In this document: piece by piece, positions 1 through 16,919 of the stretch
How the letters are laid out: every line of letters begins with the position of its first letter
Position numbering within the stretch: the stretch's first letter is position 1
Source of the DNA: Entoloma clypeatum
Taxonomy: Eukaryota > Basidiomycota > Agaricomycetes > Agaricales > Entolomataceae
Direction: 5' to 3'
Assembly (NCBI GenBank): GCA_963565915.1
Contig: OY751492.1
Location: 4,712,001-4,776,000, forward strand
DNA length: 64,000 nucleotides
Translations under genes and position numbers: made by a program
The notes under the pieces: generated by a model
What the model saw: the letters and a program-made list of their open reading frames with translations, nothing else
Database searches by the model: none
Told to the model about the DNA's origin: nothing

Positions 1-86
1 ATCGTGAATGATAGCAAGTGGCTGTGCCGAAAAACCTTCAAATGCGAGCCGGTGAACCCTTTTGACCCTTTCTTCCACAACGTTCC

Positions 87-6891
<6,805 letters not shown>

Positions 6892-7186
6892 GGTTCTTGG
6901 AGACTTGATTGGTTGAAGTATCACGTTTAGATTATTTACGTTGAACTTTGTCACATCGTTTATAATAAAAGTGTATAATTTACAACGAACTGTCGTGGAC
7001 TTGGACTTTACTATTAATCTGTGATCTATCGACGTCCGTTCGTTTTTTCGTTATCGTGAGTATAATGGGTTCTAATTTCGATAGTTCTCTGACTTGTTAT
7101 GGTTTCTCGGTCACCAGTAGCGAGCGTTGTTGTCCATGCAAATAGCAGCATTCAGAATTGCTTCCTTCAGCTTGATTCCAGCTTCT
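6892..7186. other. convergent intergenic region
   Basis: AT-rich gap between two convergent genes. The stretch 6958-6982 (ataataaaa) could serve as polyadenylation signal for the ABC transporter. Nothing else is seen. Confidence 0.4.
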
Positions 7187-8638
7187 TCAACAAAAGTTAA
7201 AACGTTCCTCATCCCAAAATCGCATCAAATCAAAATCACCCTTGTGAGAAGCAGGAACGGCTGCGAGACTGAATTTGTAGAAAGAAATTAGCCCCACACT
7301 GTGAGGTGAGAGTATTGACAACGAGACCTGTTCTGTAAGCACTTGAGAGCGCGTGTGGTCACTTCATCCGTGGTAGGCTCGTGCTTGGCTGCCTTCGCTG
7401 CTGCATCCACCGCAAGTTTCAACGCTTGTTCTGCAAAGTCGGCCGCCTGCTTCCAATCAGGCGTACTCATTCGGACCTTCTTGTTTTTAACCGCCCTCGC
7501 GACGGAGCGGTTCGCATACACTTCAACTCCAGACCTGTAAGCCAGCAGAAGGAAGTAAAAGATGGTCTCGCAGATAGGGCGTAGACTCATAATGAAAGTA
7601 ACCTGTGATGCGGTTTGGAGATCTGCGACAGCGAGGGCACGAATCGGTTGGGAGGGAGGATCACTGAAGACACCACGAGAAAAGGTAGGTTTTTTGGTTT
7701 TTCCGTCGAAGGAAAAGAATTCGAAAGTTGATCCATCACACAGTACACCGTAGACCAGGGCAGGAGGAAATTGAAAACGGTCATTGGCATAATCACAGGC
7801 TGTGAGAAAGGTGTATGAGTTCGAGCCAGTGATATGGCTAATCCGTAGTGCGTACCATCACATTCAGCAATAAATTGAGCAATAGCATTCAGGCGCTCCT
7901 CGTCACTCCCGAGGACATATTTGACTTCTATGACGAGAAGCGAAAGTCCACCAAAGACTAGGAAATGATATTCAACCCGTCCGCTGGTAGTCATGCGGCC
8001 ACGTATGATGGATTCTGGAGTATTACGTATGCTTAAGTCGAAGAGTGCGACGGTGCGATTGAACAACTGGTAGGAGCATGAGTGTCACAGAACTAGCCGA
8101 AAGGGAGGTCGCCTTTGATCACTCACCGGAGCAAGAAACCTCGATCGGGCTTCCTCGTTCTTGTGTTGAACCGGTTCTCCATACTGCTTCATCGAAATCT
8201 CAATATCTTGCACTATTTCTTTAAACAGGGAGGTTGGGATGCGAGCGCGGTGGATCTCAAACGTTTCCATGTCCCTCCCCCCCAGCTCAGGACTTAGACC
8301 AACTCTTGGTGCGATATCACGATATTTGACTTTGGAGAAGCTAACATTAAGCCCCTTTTCTGTAATAGCATTAAGTGGCTCATGAAGCACATGAAGAAAG
8401 AGTACGAACCTAGAAGAAGGCTCCGCAGCTCATCGAGATCAAAGTCGTAGTGCTTGAACAAGTGAAGTACAGCGAGTTCTGCACTGCCCTGACTTGAGAC
8501 CGCGGAATCGAGGGCTTTGGTTAGCTTGAGTTTGTTAACCTTCGTTTCACCCCGTCGATTCTTCTTGGTAGACATTCCGCGATAAGATGCACAGTGACCG
8601 AGGCCAAGACTCGGCGCGCGTATTGATAGCATAGCCAT
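7187..8638 (-). CDS. predicted PD-(D/E)XK nuclease-like protein, multi-exon
   Basis: Reconstructed minus-strand gene of about six exons whose reading frame stays open across five GT..AG introns; the stop TGA is at 7187-7189. The N-terminal exon begins MAMLSIRAP at 8638 (a second Met, MSTKKNRRG, is also possible). The central exon at about 7860-8066 carries GGLSLLVIEVKY followed by LNAIAQFIAECD, which fits the E-x-K strand and following helix of the PD-(D/E)XK fold. The next exon reads VYGVLCDGSTFEFFSFDGK and the last ends FDLMRFWDEERF. I recall similar hypothetical proteins as common in Agaricomycetes, but I have no search result. The nuclease role is inference from the IEVK motif only. It is convergent with the ABC gene. 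It is not part of the Crinkler gene downstream, although that also carries a REase-like fold. Confidence 0.6.
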
Positions 8639-8776
8639 CTGTTCCTAACACAACCAAACTTTGACATTCCGTGTCCTTACGCGCCATCCACGATTTCCCA
8701 TCGCTTTTGCATAGGCCTCGGGTCGCTCCTCAGTTTCCTCGTCTTTTTGTCACGTTTCTCCCTGCTTCCCTCCACC

Positions 8777-9121
8777 TACTGTCTGGAAATGACTGGAATT
8801 GAAAGCCCAAACTCAGAAGTTCAGCAAAATTCACGCGTTCGCAGAACGCATATACCTCGTCTCATCGAGATTTTCAAAAGCTTTTCTCTTGCCGATAAGC
8901 TAGATCTAAATAAGGAAACTGAACAGCAAATGCTACTCGCATAAAAAAGACCTACGACAATCCCATGCCACCGCACCCCAGCAGCATCCCCCTCATCCAC
9001 CCTCCCCTCATCACCATCCGCAGCCACACCACCCACAGCATGTTCGCGATCCGTACCCCACCCGTACCCGTCGTCCCCTCAACCAGCCCCTCAGCATCAA
9101 GCTCAGCCTGGGCCACAGATC
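8777..9121 (+). other. region upstream of zinc-finger remnants, low complexity
   Basis: A short open frame (8777-8944, beginning MTGIESPNSEVQQ) is followed by His/Pro/Ser-rich low-complexity sequence. It may be the 5' part of the decayed transcription factor that follows, but no single frame connects it to the fingers. No function is assigned. Confidence 0.3.
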
Positions 9122-9418
9122 ATGCAGACCGACGACGCAGCCACCAAGCTCAGCGACGGTGTCCGTCGTCGCTGCTTCAGATGTTGCACCACCGACACCT
9201 CGACCTGGCGTCGTTCCAATTCATCCTGGAAAATTCGTACCTGTTCCTCCATTGCCTCCTCAATCTTGTCTGACGCTTTACTCCACCAGGTCTGCCACAA
9301 ATGCGGCCCCCTACTCCCGTCCTCGTCCGGAACAGTCCTGCACAAACGGGGCACATTAGCAACATCTACCTTGCGTTCTTGCAGTCCAACGCAGTCGAGC
9401 GGTGAGGCCACAAGCTAA
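9122..9418 (+). pseudogene. GATA-type zinc finger remnant
   Basis: The open frame holds CFRCCTTDTSTWRRSN followed, after a probable intron at about 9239-9291 (gtacct..caccag), by VCHKCG. This is the C-X2-C...W-R-R...C-X2-C layout of a fungal GATA finger. Two lines suggest decay. The usual HPGK segment after WRRSN lies in a neighbouring frame, in the stretch reading PIHPGKF. The family-typical SRPRPEQ segment after the second CxxC is also in another frame (PYSRPRPEQS), while HKRG and TLATSTLRS return to the first frame. The pattern looks like paired compensating indels. GATA factors regulate nitrogen or light responses in fungi; this copy is probably non-functional or strongly diverged. It could be the upstream part of the same locus as the C2H2/Zn2Cys6 gene. 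Confidence 0.55.
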
Positions 9419-9429
9419 CACCAATCCCG

Positions 9430-10058
9430 CCCCCTCTGCCGGAGGAACCCCATGCCACTCCCATGCTTCTCCCCAACCTCTCGACAGGCGAGACTACAAT
9501 GACAGCGCACAAATGCACGGATCAGGCTCCGGCGCAAACACCCCCCTTACGCAAGCTCAAGAACAGGGGCAAGCCAGCATGATTAAGGCTGTTTGTTTTG
9601 TTATTTTTTCTTGTTTGGGAGTGGAGCGGTCTGACCTACCCCACCCGTCTTGCATCTTCATGTAACCAGATACCAGCAACCGTCCATACAAGTGCCTTTA
9701 CTGTGAGGATCAGTTCGCACGAAGGTCGGTGGCGCTCTTCTCCTCAATCATCTCCAGATCGTTCCTAATCGATCCACAGCGATCTCCTCTCGAGACACGT
9801 CAACAAATGCCACTCCAACGAAAAGCCTCTTCCCTCCACAACCACCCGTAGGAAGGGTTCAGCCGCATCCCGGGCCACTACCTCAAAACAAGCTTGCGGC
9901 CAGTGCGTCCAGTCCAGTCCTCCCTGTGATGGCGCCAATCCATGTAGTACGTGCAAATCAACAATATTTTTTTTAAATACGAACTGACTTATCTCTAACC
10001 AGCCAAATGTGTCCAACGCAAATGTCGCTGCACATTCGTCAATGTTCTTGTCAACTGA
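9430..10058 (+). CDS. C2H2 plus Zn2Cys6 double zinc-finger protein, C-terminally short
   Basis: Probable nuclear DNA-binding protein. The exon before 9724 contains RPYKCLYCEDQFAR, and after an intron (about 9725-9779) SDLLSRHVNKCH completes a C2H2 finger. Next come a basic stretch (RRKGSAASRATTSKQ) and CGQCVQSSPPCDGANPC. After another intron ending near 10002 the sequence is TKCVQRKCRC, giving the C-X2-C-X6-C-X5-C-X2-C-X6-C spacing of a Zn2Cys6 cluster. The frame then ends almost at once (FVNVLVN, TGA 10056-10058). Related basidiomycete proteins, as I remember them, continue well past this point, so this copy is likely truncated. The 5' end and the junction with the preceding exon (about 9600-9670) are uncertain. 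Regulatory target unknown. Confidence 0.6.
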
Positions 10059-10814
10059 TATTGTCATAATATGAACATAATTTCTTGCCATGGGAGTATT
10101 GTCGATAGCGCGTCAACATCGATTGGTGTGGATATGAAGATATAACATACTGTATGATATATATCAATTGTGCTATGTTATGTGTTTTGGTTTCCTGTTT
10201 TCCGCGAATTTGCCATATGTTTTTCGGTGAATTCTGATTCGAAACCGGGGTACATGTAAGTGTTGAGATTGAACATATCTAACATACCAGAGTGAACTAC
10301 ATATGTTCCCGTTTATGTCTTCTGTGGAACAATTCTGACGTGGGCGCGGCGAGCTGTCAACCTAAAAATAATACAAGGTTTTCGTAGGAGCAGCACCGCT
10401 TCCTTGGCGCGACCGACATCAAATCTGAAATCGAATCAGACCCGGACAAACGGGGCGCGCGAAGCAGAGGCTCGCTATCCCCGGGAGGAGGAAGGCGCGG
10501 GCGGCCCCGAATTCGAACCGCAGGGAGGCCCAGAAGCCGTGAGCATCTGACAGCGACACCTCTGATATATTGAACCCCCTCATGTATCAGAACTTTAGCC
10601 TCAAGCTGTCATGTATCACGACTGACCTCTTAGCACAAGTCATCAATTAATCAAAACTACGTATAGGGCTCGACCATGATGGCCAAGACAGTGGCAAGAC
10701 GGGCCATACGAGCTCGCGTCTTGGCGGTGTCTTGACGGCCTCCAAGACACGGTAAGACGATTAGACATTTTGCTGATGAGTACCCCTCATAACATCATGC
10801 TCTTTCCGTAGCTC
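10059..10814. other. intergenic, no gene seen
   Basis: About 750 bases between the zinc-finger locus and the 3' end of the Crinkler gene. It includes a GC-rich patch at 10440-10540 and a stretch with several AAGAC/GTCTT words at 10680-10760. No open frame, RNA gene or repeat could be supported. Confidence 0.4.
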
Positions 10815-11063
10815 CTACTTCTTTGACTTCTTTTTCCTCTTCTTCTTCTGCTCCTGCTGTGCCTCAACCTCTTGCCCACTCCCTCCCTGCAAATTTTCAA
10901 CCTCTTGCCCACTCCCTCCCTGCAAATTTGATGTCGCTTTCAACCGCGCATGAGACCCCCTTGATGTTATAGGGGCAGAAGATGTGTTGTTGTCGAGCTT
11001 CAGTTCAACGTCGACCAAAGTGATTTCAGTGCCTACTATCAGTTCCAGAATGAGTACGCACAA
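10815..11063 (-). CDS. possible Lys-rich C-terminal extension of the Crinkler gene
   Basis: Minus-strand frame overlapping the end of the Crinkler REase exon in another frame. It ends with two perfect copies of the 11-residue unit NLQGGSGQEVE (33-bp tandem repeat from 10865) and the tail KKKRKKKSKK just before the stop, which would act as a nuclear localisation signal. No good intron joins it to the upstream exon (candidates are under 30 nt), so it is either a frameshifted former C-terminus, the end of an alternative isoform, or chance. Confidence 0.35.
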   Translation of the reverse strand: MCVLILELIVGTEITLVDVELKLDNNTSSAPITSRGSHARLKATSNLQGGSGQEVENLQGGSGQEVEAQQEQKKKRKKKSKK

Positions 11064-14000
11064 GTATTTCAGCCAGCCGCGGAAACACGTTGGCTAATGG
11101 TATAGAAACGGATTTATGGGTCGGTTCAACCACGTGGATGCCTGACCTCATGTGTCTCCATTTGCCCTCTACATGTTGCCAACTCGGTATGTCGTCGACG
11201 ATCCATACAAACGTTGTTGATATGTGGAAGCCTCGAAAGCGATCTTGCCACTGGGCCCATGTTGAATAGAAGAGAGGTTCTGATTTTTGGTGTTTTGGTT
11301 GTTTGCTAATCGTGACTTGTATCGGTGCCACGAACACGGCTTTCGCCTTGACATTGACGGTAAGGTAGAGAGCGTCGATGTGCTTGAAGAATGGATCATT
11401 GGGGATGAAGAGGGTTCTGGAGTCCTTGTCGCTTATGGAAAGGGAATTGATAAGATCTCCGTCAAATGTCGTGGCCTGTATGGGTTTCCATTGAAGGTCT
11501 CCGTAAGCCAAGCCATAGCATTCAATGGCGCTGAGACAGGACTGTTCTACGGTGCATCCAACAACAGAGGGATTTCCTTTGCGTGATATCACAGATTGTA
11601 GCCACTGAGAATCCAAAAACTTCCCTGGATTGGAACGGCGGAGAACGGTAGCAGCGATTTCTCTGGCAACACCGCAGGTGCAATGGCCAACGCCCTTGTC
11701 ATCAAAATAAAAATACCGATAGTCAATTAATGATAAGGGGATGTCGCCGTGACGAATGACGGATGATGTTAAACAATTGTACACGCCGCGTATGTATTCC
11801 CTTTTATTTGTAAATTCGGAGACGAGGACCGATAAGAAATAACGTCTACTCACTGATATGCGTTGTCCGAACTCTGAAGAGATATCCTTTTTGCGAAGCC
11901 TAGAACATTCACCCCGACATCACGAAGTTCATGACTTCCCAATATCAGCTCCGCGAACTCATCCGCATGTTTGAATGTCACATTCTGGGACAAGGCACGA
12001 AGAACGGGTCGGAGAAGGAGGGGGATGCATCCAGTAAGATACTCAATCCTATCCTTATCGTCGGGTTCGAATCTGTACGCTTTAGCAGAACTGGTCGTAC
12101 TAGTGATGTCGTCGGGTTCGAATCGGCCTGCTTCCTGAAAATTGCTGGTACGAGCGTCATCGCTGGGTTTCAATTGGTTTGCTGTCGGCAAATAATGTTG
12201 CCACCAGTTGTCCATCTCAGTCTGCGAGGATGGAAGGAAATTAGGTGTTATAGAAATAAACTGAAAGTTGGCTTACTCGAGACATTCCACCCTTCAGAGA
12301 TAACGTCAGTTCGCTGCGCTGCCTAGCCGTCATTTCTAATGCTGTCTTATAATTCGCTGACGCGCTCGTGATGGCTAAATGACCAGTAGCGATCTTGTCC
12401 AATAATGCGGAAACCTCTTTCTTCTTGTCGTTGCTAATGGTGTCTTTGTTGTCGTCTTCTTGATCTAGCGCGTTCTTCTGATCAATAATGAAATACAAGG
12501 GTTTATCGCGCGGTAGAGAGCCACAGAACTGAATAATATCGTCAAGTGATTCGAAAGCTCGGATGTCGTTGCGTATGGAGGTCGAAGATGGTTCGGAGAA
12601 AGCGGAGAGCAATGCACATTGAATATAGGGGACTTCGTCCTTTAGTAATTCCCTGCAGTCAGGAATGTACACTGGGCGTCTTCCGGATCGGGATAGAAAT
12701 GCCGCCAACGCCGCAAGGATATATGACTTCCCGTAGCCGATGGTTCCTTCGATATAAAGCCTCGTGTACTTTCCCCAGCGTCCCAAACTCTCGATGTTGC
12801 TCCACACTTTAGCAAAGGACTCGCGGCCCATGTACGTGAATAGTGAGGTATCGTGGAAGTCAAATCGATCCACGGGTAGCTGACTGAACAAAAAGAGGAA
12901 TGGAAGGCGACCGAGATTCGAGGGGTTGGAATACCAGTCGGGATTCTCATTTATATTCTGTATCACCGTATGGAGTGAGGATATTTGGGCTGTTGCAATG
13001 GGATTACGGGGTTTCATGAAAAAAGCCTTAGCTGAAGTTCAAACGAAAGTCACCTTCAGTGGGCAGCATCGCTCCCCTTTTCAATCTCTTCGACTTCTCC
13101 CGATCGTCTTGGAGCGTATGTTTACCTATCAGAGAAGTAGATGGGCGTCTCTTTTCTTAGAGAATGACGACGATGCTTACCAAGGGTTGATCGTGTAGAC
13201 TCGCTGTAGGAATCTAGAGGCCAAAGGCGACACAAAGATCGTAGTCGGGATGGATTCACGTAGCATCCAGTTTCAGGGGAGGTTTTCGAAGTTTCACTGT
13301 AGAAACGATTGATTACTTGCGTCCAGCCTTTAGATGCAATCGAGCATACCAGTCATGTGTGGTTGAGACAGGAACGAAGATATGATACAAAGAAAGGAGA
13401 AGCCGGAAGGAGGCGGAAGAGAAGGAAGCCACGAGGTGTGTTCAAGGATTGTTGGAGGGTTGGAGTTGAAGGATGACGGAGTTGGCGAACATTGGAGAGA
13501 AGACGAAAAGGGAAACGATGGGTAAGCGGATAGCAGGATGAGGACGATCGGAAGAAAGATGCGCAAGTGAGAAGTTCAACGTGATGGTGGCCCAAATTGA
13601 GCAGTGCACCAACGGCAGGCGAATAGCGTTTGGAAGGTGACGGAATGAATAAATATTTGAGTGTGGAAGCCATATCGTCCAGTCATGCGGATAGATAGGT
13701 TTTGTGAAGGTGACGGCAAGATGAATATGCCATGGAGATGATAATGCCATTTGTGGAAAGACCAACGGACAAGCGACGTATGATGGGATGGTGCCAAGGA
13801 CAGCGGAAGAATGGAAGGGATAAAAATGAAACAAACGAGTGGAAGTTCCGTGCGGTGAAGGACGCAATTGACATACGTGGGATTGGAAGGTGTGGCCAAC
13901 GAGAGGTGATGATGTGAGTAAGAGAATAATGTTTGAGACGAGCCAATTTAAAAGTCGTTGACGAGATGAGCAATTGGAGCGGACACGATAACAGATTTTC

Positions 14001-14430
14001 GGGGTTATATCAGCAGCGTTCAGCCAAGGAGAACGGCTCTGACTCACCGATACGAACAAGGACGTGGAGGTGCTCATCGGCAGGAACTAACCAATAGCGC
14101 GATACCTTCTTCCATGGGTTCAACTTTTCAACGCCTCCGTCATGTCCCTCCACTCGCAGATCGCAAAGAGAACCTTCGGAGAGCAAGTTGAGATCGATGT
14201 CAACCTAGGAAGGCGTGGGGGTGTAAGTCGAACGGCTCATATGGCACGATGATCCTCACCTTCCACAATTCCAGCGTGTGAGGGCCAACATCCTTAAGCG
14301 TATCATCCTTTCGCTTCCCCTGAATAAGTTCCTTCAGGCCGCTAACCCTGACATCGGGTGGCGCTTGCACCTCAAACACGATGGATTCGCCTTCGATTAG
14401 ACATAAAAGGTTAATTGGGGTGCCAGGCAT
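11026..14430 (-). CDS. Crinkler (CRN)-type effector: ubiquitin-like header, P-loop NTPase, REase-like C-terminus
   Basis: Multi-exon gene with all three modules of Crinkler-RHS type effectors in order. The header starts at ATG 14430 (MPGTPINLLCLIEGESIVFE), continues GLKELIQGKRKD and ends exon 1 at LELWK (14260). Exon 2 (14204-14048) starts VDIDLNLLSEG and ends EEHLHV-like as DEHLHVLVRI, which matches the header's L-W-K-V and H-V-L-V landmarks. Between 14047 and 13018 the exons are unresolved. The NTPase exon (12241-13017) has Walker A GTIGYGKSYILAAL and Walker B LYFIIDQ. Later exons (11850-12215, 11026-11853) end in a domain with HIDALYL and APIQVTISKQPKHQK, resembling the D...QxT...KH core of the REase fold. 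Members are described as host-directed or intergenomic-conflict proteins that act in nuclei. There is no signal peptide at the start. It lies beside subtelomeric repeats, a usual place for fast-evolving effectors. Confidence 0.75.
13018..14047 (-). other. unresolved interior of the Crinkler gene
   Basis: About 1 kb between header and NTPase exons. Open frames here are Ser/Pro/His/Leu-rich and lack motifs, so I read it mainly as intron or inserted sequence. A short linker exon may lie at about 13060-13230, because a GT..AG intron (about 13137-13191) separates two open stretches there. Confidence 0.35.
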
Positions 14431-14639
14431 AGCGATAGGTGCTGAGTCGATACCCGCTATAGCCACTGGGAAAGATAACTTTGGTTGCAGACGCCCCTGA
14501 AGGCTGTGTCCCGGGCCCGTTCGCCGCGTCGCGTGACGCAATGATGGGACAAATCACATGATATTTTAGCACGTGTGGATCCAGAGTCAATCGACAACAA
14601 GGCAGCTTCGCCATCCCGGGGGAAATCGACAATCAGATT

Positions 14640-14843
14640 ATAGGGGATTTTTCTAGGGGGTAGTATTTCCAACGCCAAGGACGATGGAGGGAAGGAAGCG
14701 ACTGGGGGGCCTGTGCCAAGTGGACAATAGGACTTGGGGAAAGTCCAGGATCCTATTTCGGCCTTTAAAGGCCTCATCAGGTCCGAATACGGCAATCGGT
14801 TGAGTCATCTGAAGAACAATAGAACTATTGTTCCACAGGTCTA
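14640..14843 (-). mobile_element. Coprina-like (Penelope-like) element, terminal segment, minus copy 1a
   Basis: Minus-strand copy of the terminal segment found also at 17071-17818, 18786-19540 and 35276-35975. It starts at the junction word for GTTGGAAATACTATCCCC, holds a hammerhead ribozyme and the attgttctctgg-type inverted repeat, and is then interrupted at 14844 by a copia LTR fragment. The rest of this copy continues after 14992. Confidence 0.7.
14714..14794 (-). ncRNA. hammerhead ribozyme, type I (copy 1)
   Basis: On the minus strand, CTGATGA is followed by the stem II hairpin GGCC..TTTAAA..GGCC and GAAA, then stem III ATAGGA/TCCTAT with cleavage expected after ATT. Stem I is GTCC/GGAC plus an outer pairing of five bases, here with one weaker pair. 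Confidence 0.8.
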
Positions 14844-14992
14844 ATGAAGTAACCGACATAGGCAGCCCAAAGGGCGCTCAAGATGTAACGGTACGAAGGC
14901 ATGAAGGAAGCTCAACTAACCTGGTTAAGAGTAACTAAAGGAATTCTAGAAGCTGTACTAGCTTGTTAGTTAACTCAAAGAACTGGGGTGAA
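14844..14992 (-). repeat. fragment of a copia LTR inside a Coprina-like element
   Basis: About 150 bases are nearly identical, reversed, to the last part of the copia LTR at about 54050-54199. Homology stops at GGGGTG (about 14992), where Coprina-like sequence resumes. Both LTR copies are followed by TTAG at the same end. Confidence 0.8.
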
Positions 14993-15298
14993 ACCGATGA
15001 CCCAATAAGAATCAGAGGTAAGGCTATGGGGAATCCCCATCACGGACCGAAGGTCCGGTGAGGTCCGGGTGGACCGAATCGCATGTGATGTTCCCAGAAC
15101 ACCGGTCTTAAGACCCAGTGATCAACGATCACGGCGATCAGCGAATGTGAAAAGATACCTAAGGGTCACGTGCCACCATGAAAAAACACAGTAACACGTG
15201 ACACGCTACAATTTCCAAACAGAGTACGAGTCGTGTACTAAGCCCCAGAGCGCAGTATTTACAGTACTACAGCAACACCTTATCAAAGGGCGGACTCG
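14993..15298 (-). mobile_element. Coprina-like element, terminal segment, minus copy 1b
   Basis: Continuation of the interrupted minus-strand copy. It includes the conserved stretch around 15030-15100 (ggggattccccat and accggaccgctggtcc-like words on the minus strand) shared with 17440-17490 and 19160-19200. It ends at the inverted telomeric palindrome at 15299. Confidence 0.65.
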
Positions 15299-15327
15299 CC
15301 TAACCTTAACCGGTTAGGGTTAGGGGA
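15299..15327. repeat. inverted telomeric repeat junction
   Basis: Reads CCTAACCTTAACC then GGTTAGGGTTAGGGG: telomere-like repeats in head-to-head orientation. The same type of junction is found at each boundary of the Coprina-like copies (17051-17080, 18766-18797, 35256-35286). Confidence 0.8.
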
Positions 15328-15705
15328 TAGTATTTCCAACGCCAAGGGACGATGGAGGGAAGGAAGCGACTGGGGGCCTGTGCCGAGTGGACAATAGGAC
15401 TTGGGGAAAGTCCAGGATCCTATTTCGGCCTTTAAAGGCCTCATCAGGTCCGAATACGGCAATCGGTTGAGTCATCTGAAGAACAATAGAACTATTGTTC
15501 CACAGGTCAACTGACTCCGCCTATTGTCCACCACGTTCACATGAACTGTCATCCGTGAGAGAAAAACGCCACACAGCGCTCACCAATGTCCAAATCGGAC
15601 TTCAGGATCTAGGGAGCACCCCTTTCTAGACAAGAAGGAGTGCCTGATCCTTCTCCAGATCAAGCAGGGTGCAACTGATGACCCGATAAGAATCAGAGGT
15701 AAGGC
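15328..15705 (-). mobile_element. Coprina-like element, terminal segment, minus copy 2
   Basis: A second minus-strand terminal segment starting at GGATAGTATTTCCAACGCC. It contains a hammerhead ribozyme at 15381-15461 and diverges from copy 1 after about 15510, where a stretch with cttctagacaag-like inverted words (15610-15650) is present. Confidence 0.6.
15381..15461 (-). ncRNA. hammerhead ribozyme, type I (copy 2)
   Basis: Same core as copy 1: CTGATGA, stem II of GGCC/GGCC, GAAA, stem III ATAGGA/TCCTAT, cleavage after ATT, stem I GTCC/GGAC and perfect outer pairing CGGCA/TGCCG. Confidence 0.85.
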
Positions 15706-15846
15706 TATGGGTTAGGGGGTTAGGGGAGGAGTGCGACTGAGGGCCTGTGTGTGCCGATGTGGACAATAGGACTTGGGATAAGTCCGGGATCCTATTTCGG
15801 CCTTTATAGGCCTCATCAGGTCCGAAAACGGCAATCGGTTGAGTCA
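15706..15846 (-). mobile_element. Coprina-like element, terminal segment, minus copy 3, truncated
   Basis: Begins with G-rich telomeric repeats (15706-15727), then the segment with hammerhead ribozyme, and is cut off at 15846 where unrelated sequence starts. Confidence 0.65.
15752..15833 (-). ncRNA. hammerhead ribozyme, type I (copy 3)
   Basis: Minus-strand CTGATGA, stem II GGCC..TATAAA..GGCC, GAAA, stem III, cleavage site ATT and stem I with outer pairing CGGCA/TGCCG are all present. Confidence 0.85.
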
Positions 15847-16189
15847 TTATACCTTATAGTTAGAGAGTAGACCCTAATATGTTTGCAACTTTGATGAGAT
15901 TGTGAGTATCTCAAAAGGGGGGCTATATGGCCTAGATTGTGTGTGCAAAAGGTTGTAACAATTGGTGGAATGGTTGTGAAGCTGCAGGGGGAGCTTGTGG
16001 GCAAGCAGAATCTGGCTTGATGCCATTTTTGAAGTCCGATGGGGCCACATTCACACGAGGCCACACCTATGTCAGCCATGAGAGGAGACAAGTGGGAGAG
16101 GAAGAAGATTCCTTCCAGGCAATGCCATGAGAACTACTGGGTGAGGTGGTAGTAGACTAGTCAAAAGTAGTCATTCATTACCAGCTGCA
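15847..16189. other. unassigned sequence between Coprina-like copy and minisatellite
   Basis: About 340 bases without a supported gene or repeat. A 63-codon open frame here has no recognisable motif. Confidence 0.3.
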
Positions 16190-16719
16190 TTTTTGCCACA
16201 GTCTTATTTCCCTGACCCTCCCTGTTTTTGCCAAAGTAACCTCCACCCATCTTAGTTAACCACAAGCTCTAATCTCAAGAGTTCTCCTGCCCACTTTTTC
16301 CAAAGCCATGACTTCTTGACTCTCCATGTGTTTACCACTGTAGTTTCCACAGTCAAAAGCGGTCATTCTTTGACCCTCCGCATCTTTGCCAAGGCCATGA
16401 AGTAGTTTCCAACTTGTCAAAAGCGGTCATTCTGGGACCCTCCGCATTATAGATGTGGCTTCTGACCCTCCCCGCCTTTACCGCAGTAGTTTCCACAAGG
16501 TAAAGGCTGTCATTCTTTGACCCTCCGCATTCTTCCCACAGTCGTATTTCCTTGACCCTCCATGTTTTTGGGTAGTTTATTGACCCTCCGCGTTTTTGCC
16601 AATGCGATGGCTTCTTGACCCTCCGTGTTTTCACCAAAGCAGTTTCCACCTTGAAGGGGTCATTCTTTGACCCTCCGTATTTTTGCCCGTAGTTCCAGTG
16701 GGAGGGAAAGGAGAGTCCT
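16190..16719. repeat. degenerate repeat with GACCCTCC core
   Basis: At least nine occurrences of GACCCTCC, mostly followed by GCATTTTTGCC-like words and separated by 40-70 bases containing TTTCCAC and TCAAAAGCGGTCATTC. Spacing is irregular. It runs into the N gap. Confidence 0.75.
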
Positions 16720-16919
16720 NNNNNNNNNNNNNNNNNNNNNNNNNNNNNNNNNNNNNNNNNNNNNNNNNNNNNNNNNNNNNNNNNNNNNNNNNNNNNNNNN
16801 NNNNNNNNNNNNNNNNNNNNNNNNNNNNNNNNNNNNNNNNNNNNNNNNNNNNNNNNNNNNNNNNNNNNNNNNNNNNNNNNNNNNNNNNNNNNNNNNNNNN
16901 NNNNNNNNNNNNNNNNNNN
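16720..16919. other. assembly gap (200 N)
   Basis: Exactly 200 N, a conventional scaffolding gap. It separates the left contig from one that opens with telomeric repeats. Confidence 0.99.

Noticed and set aside
13442..14077. 211-codon minus-strand frame within the Crinkler gene
   Set aside because: Ser/Pro/His/Leu-rich with no motif, and it begins inside the splice donor after the header; more likely intron sequence.
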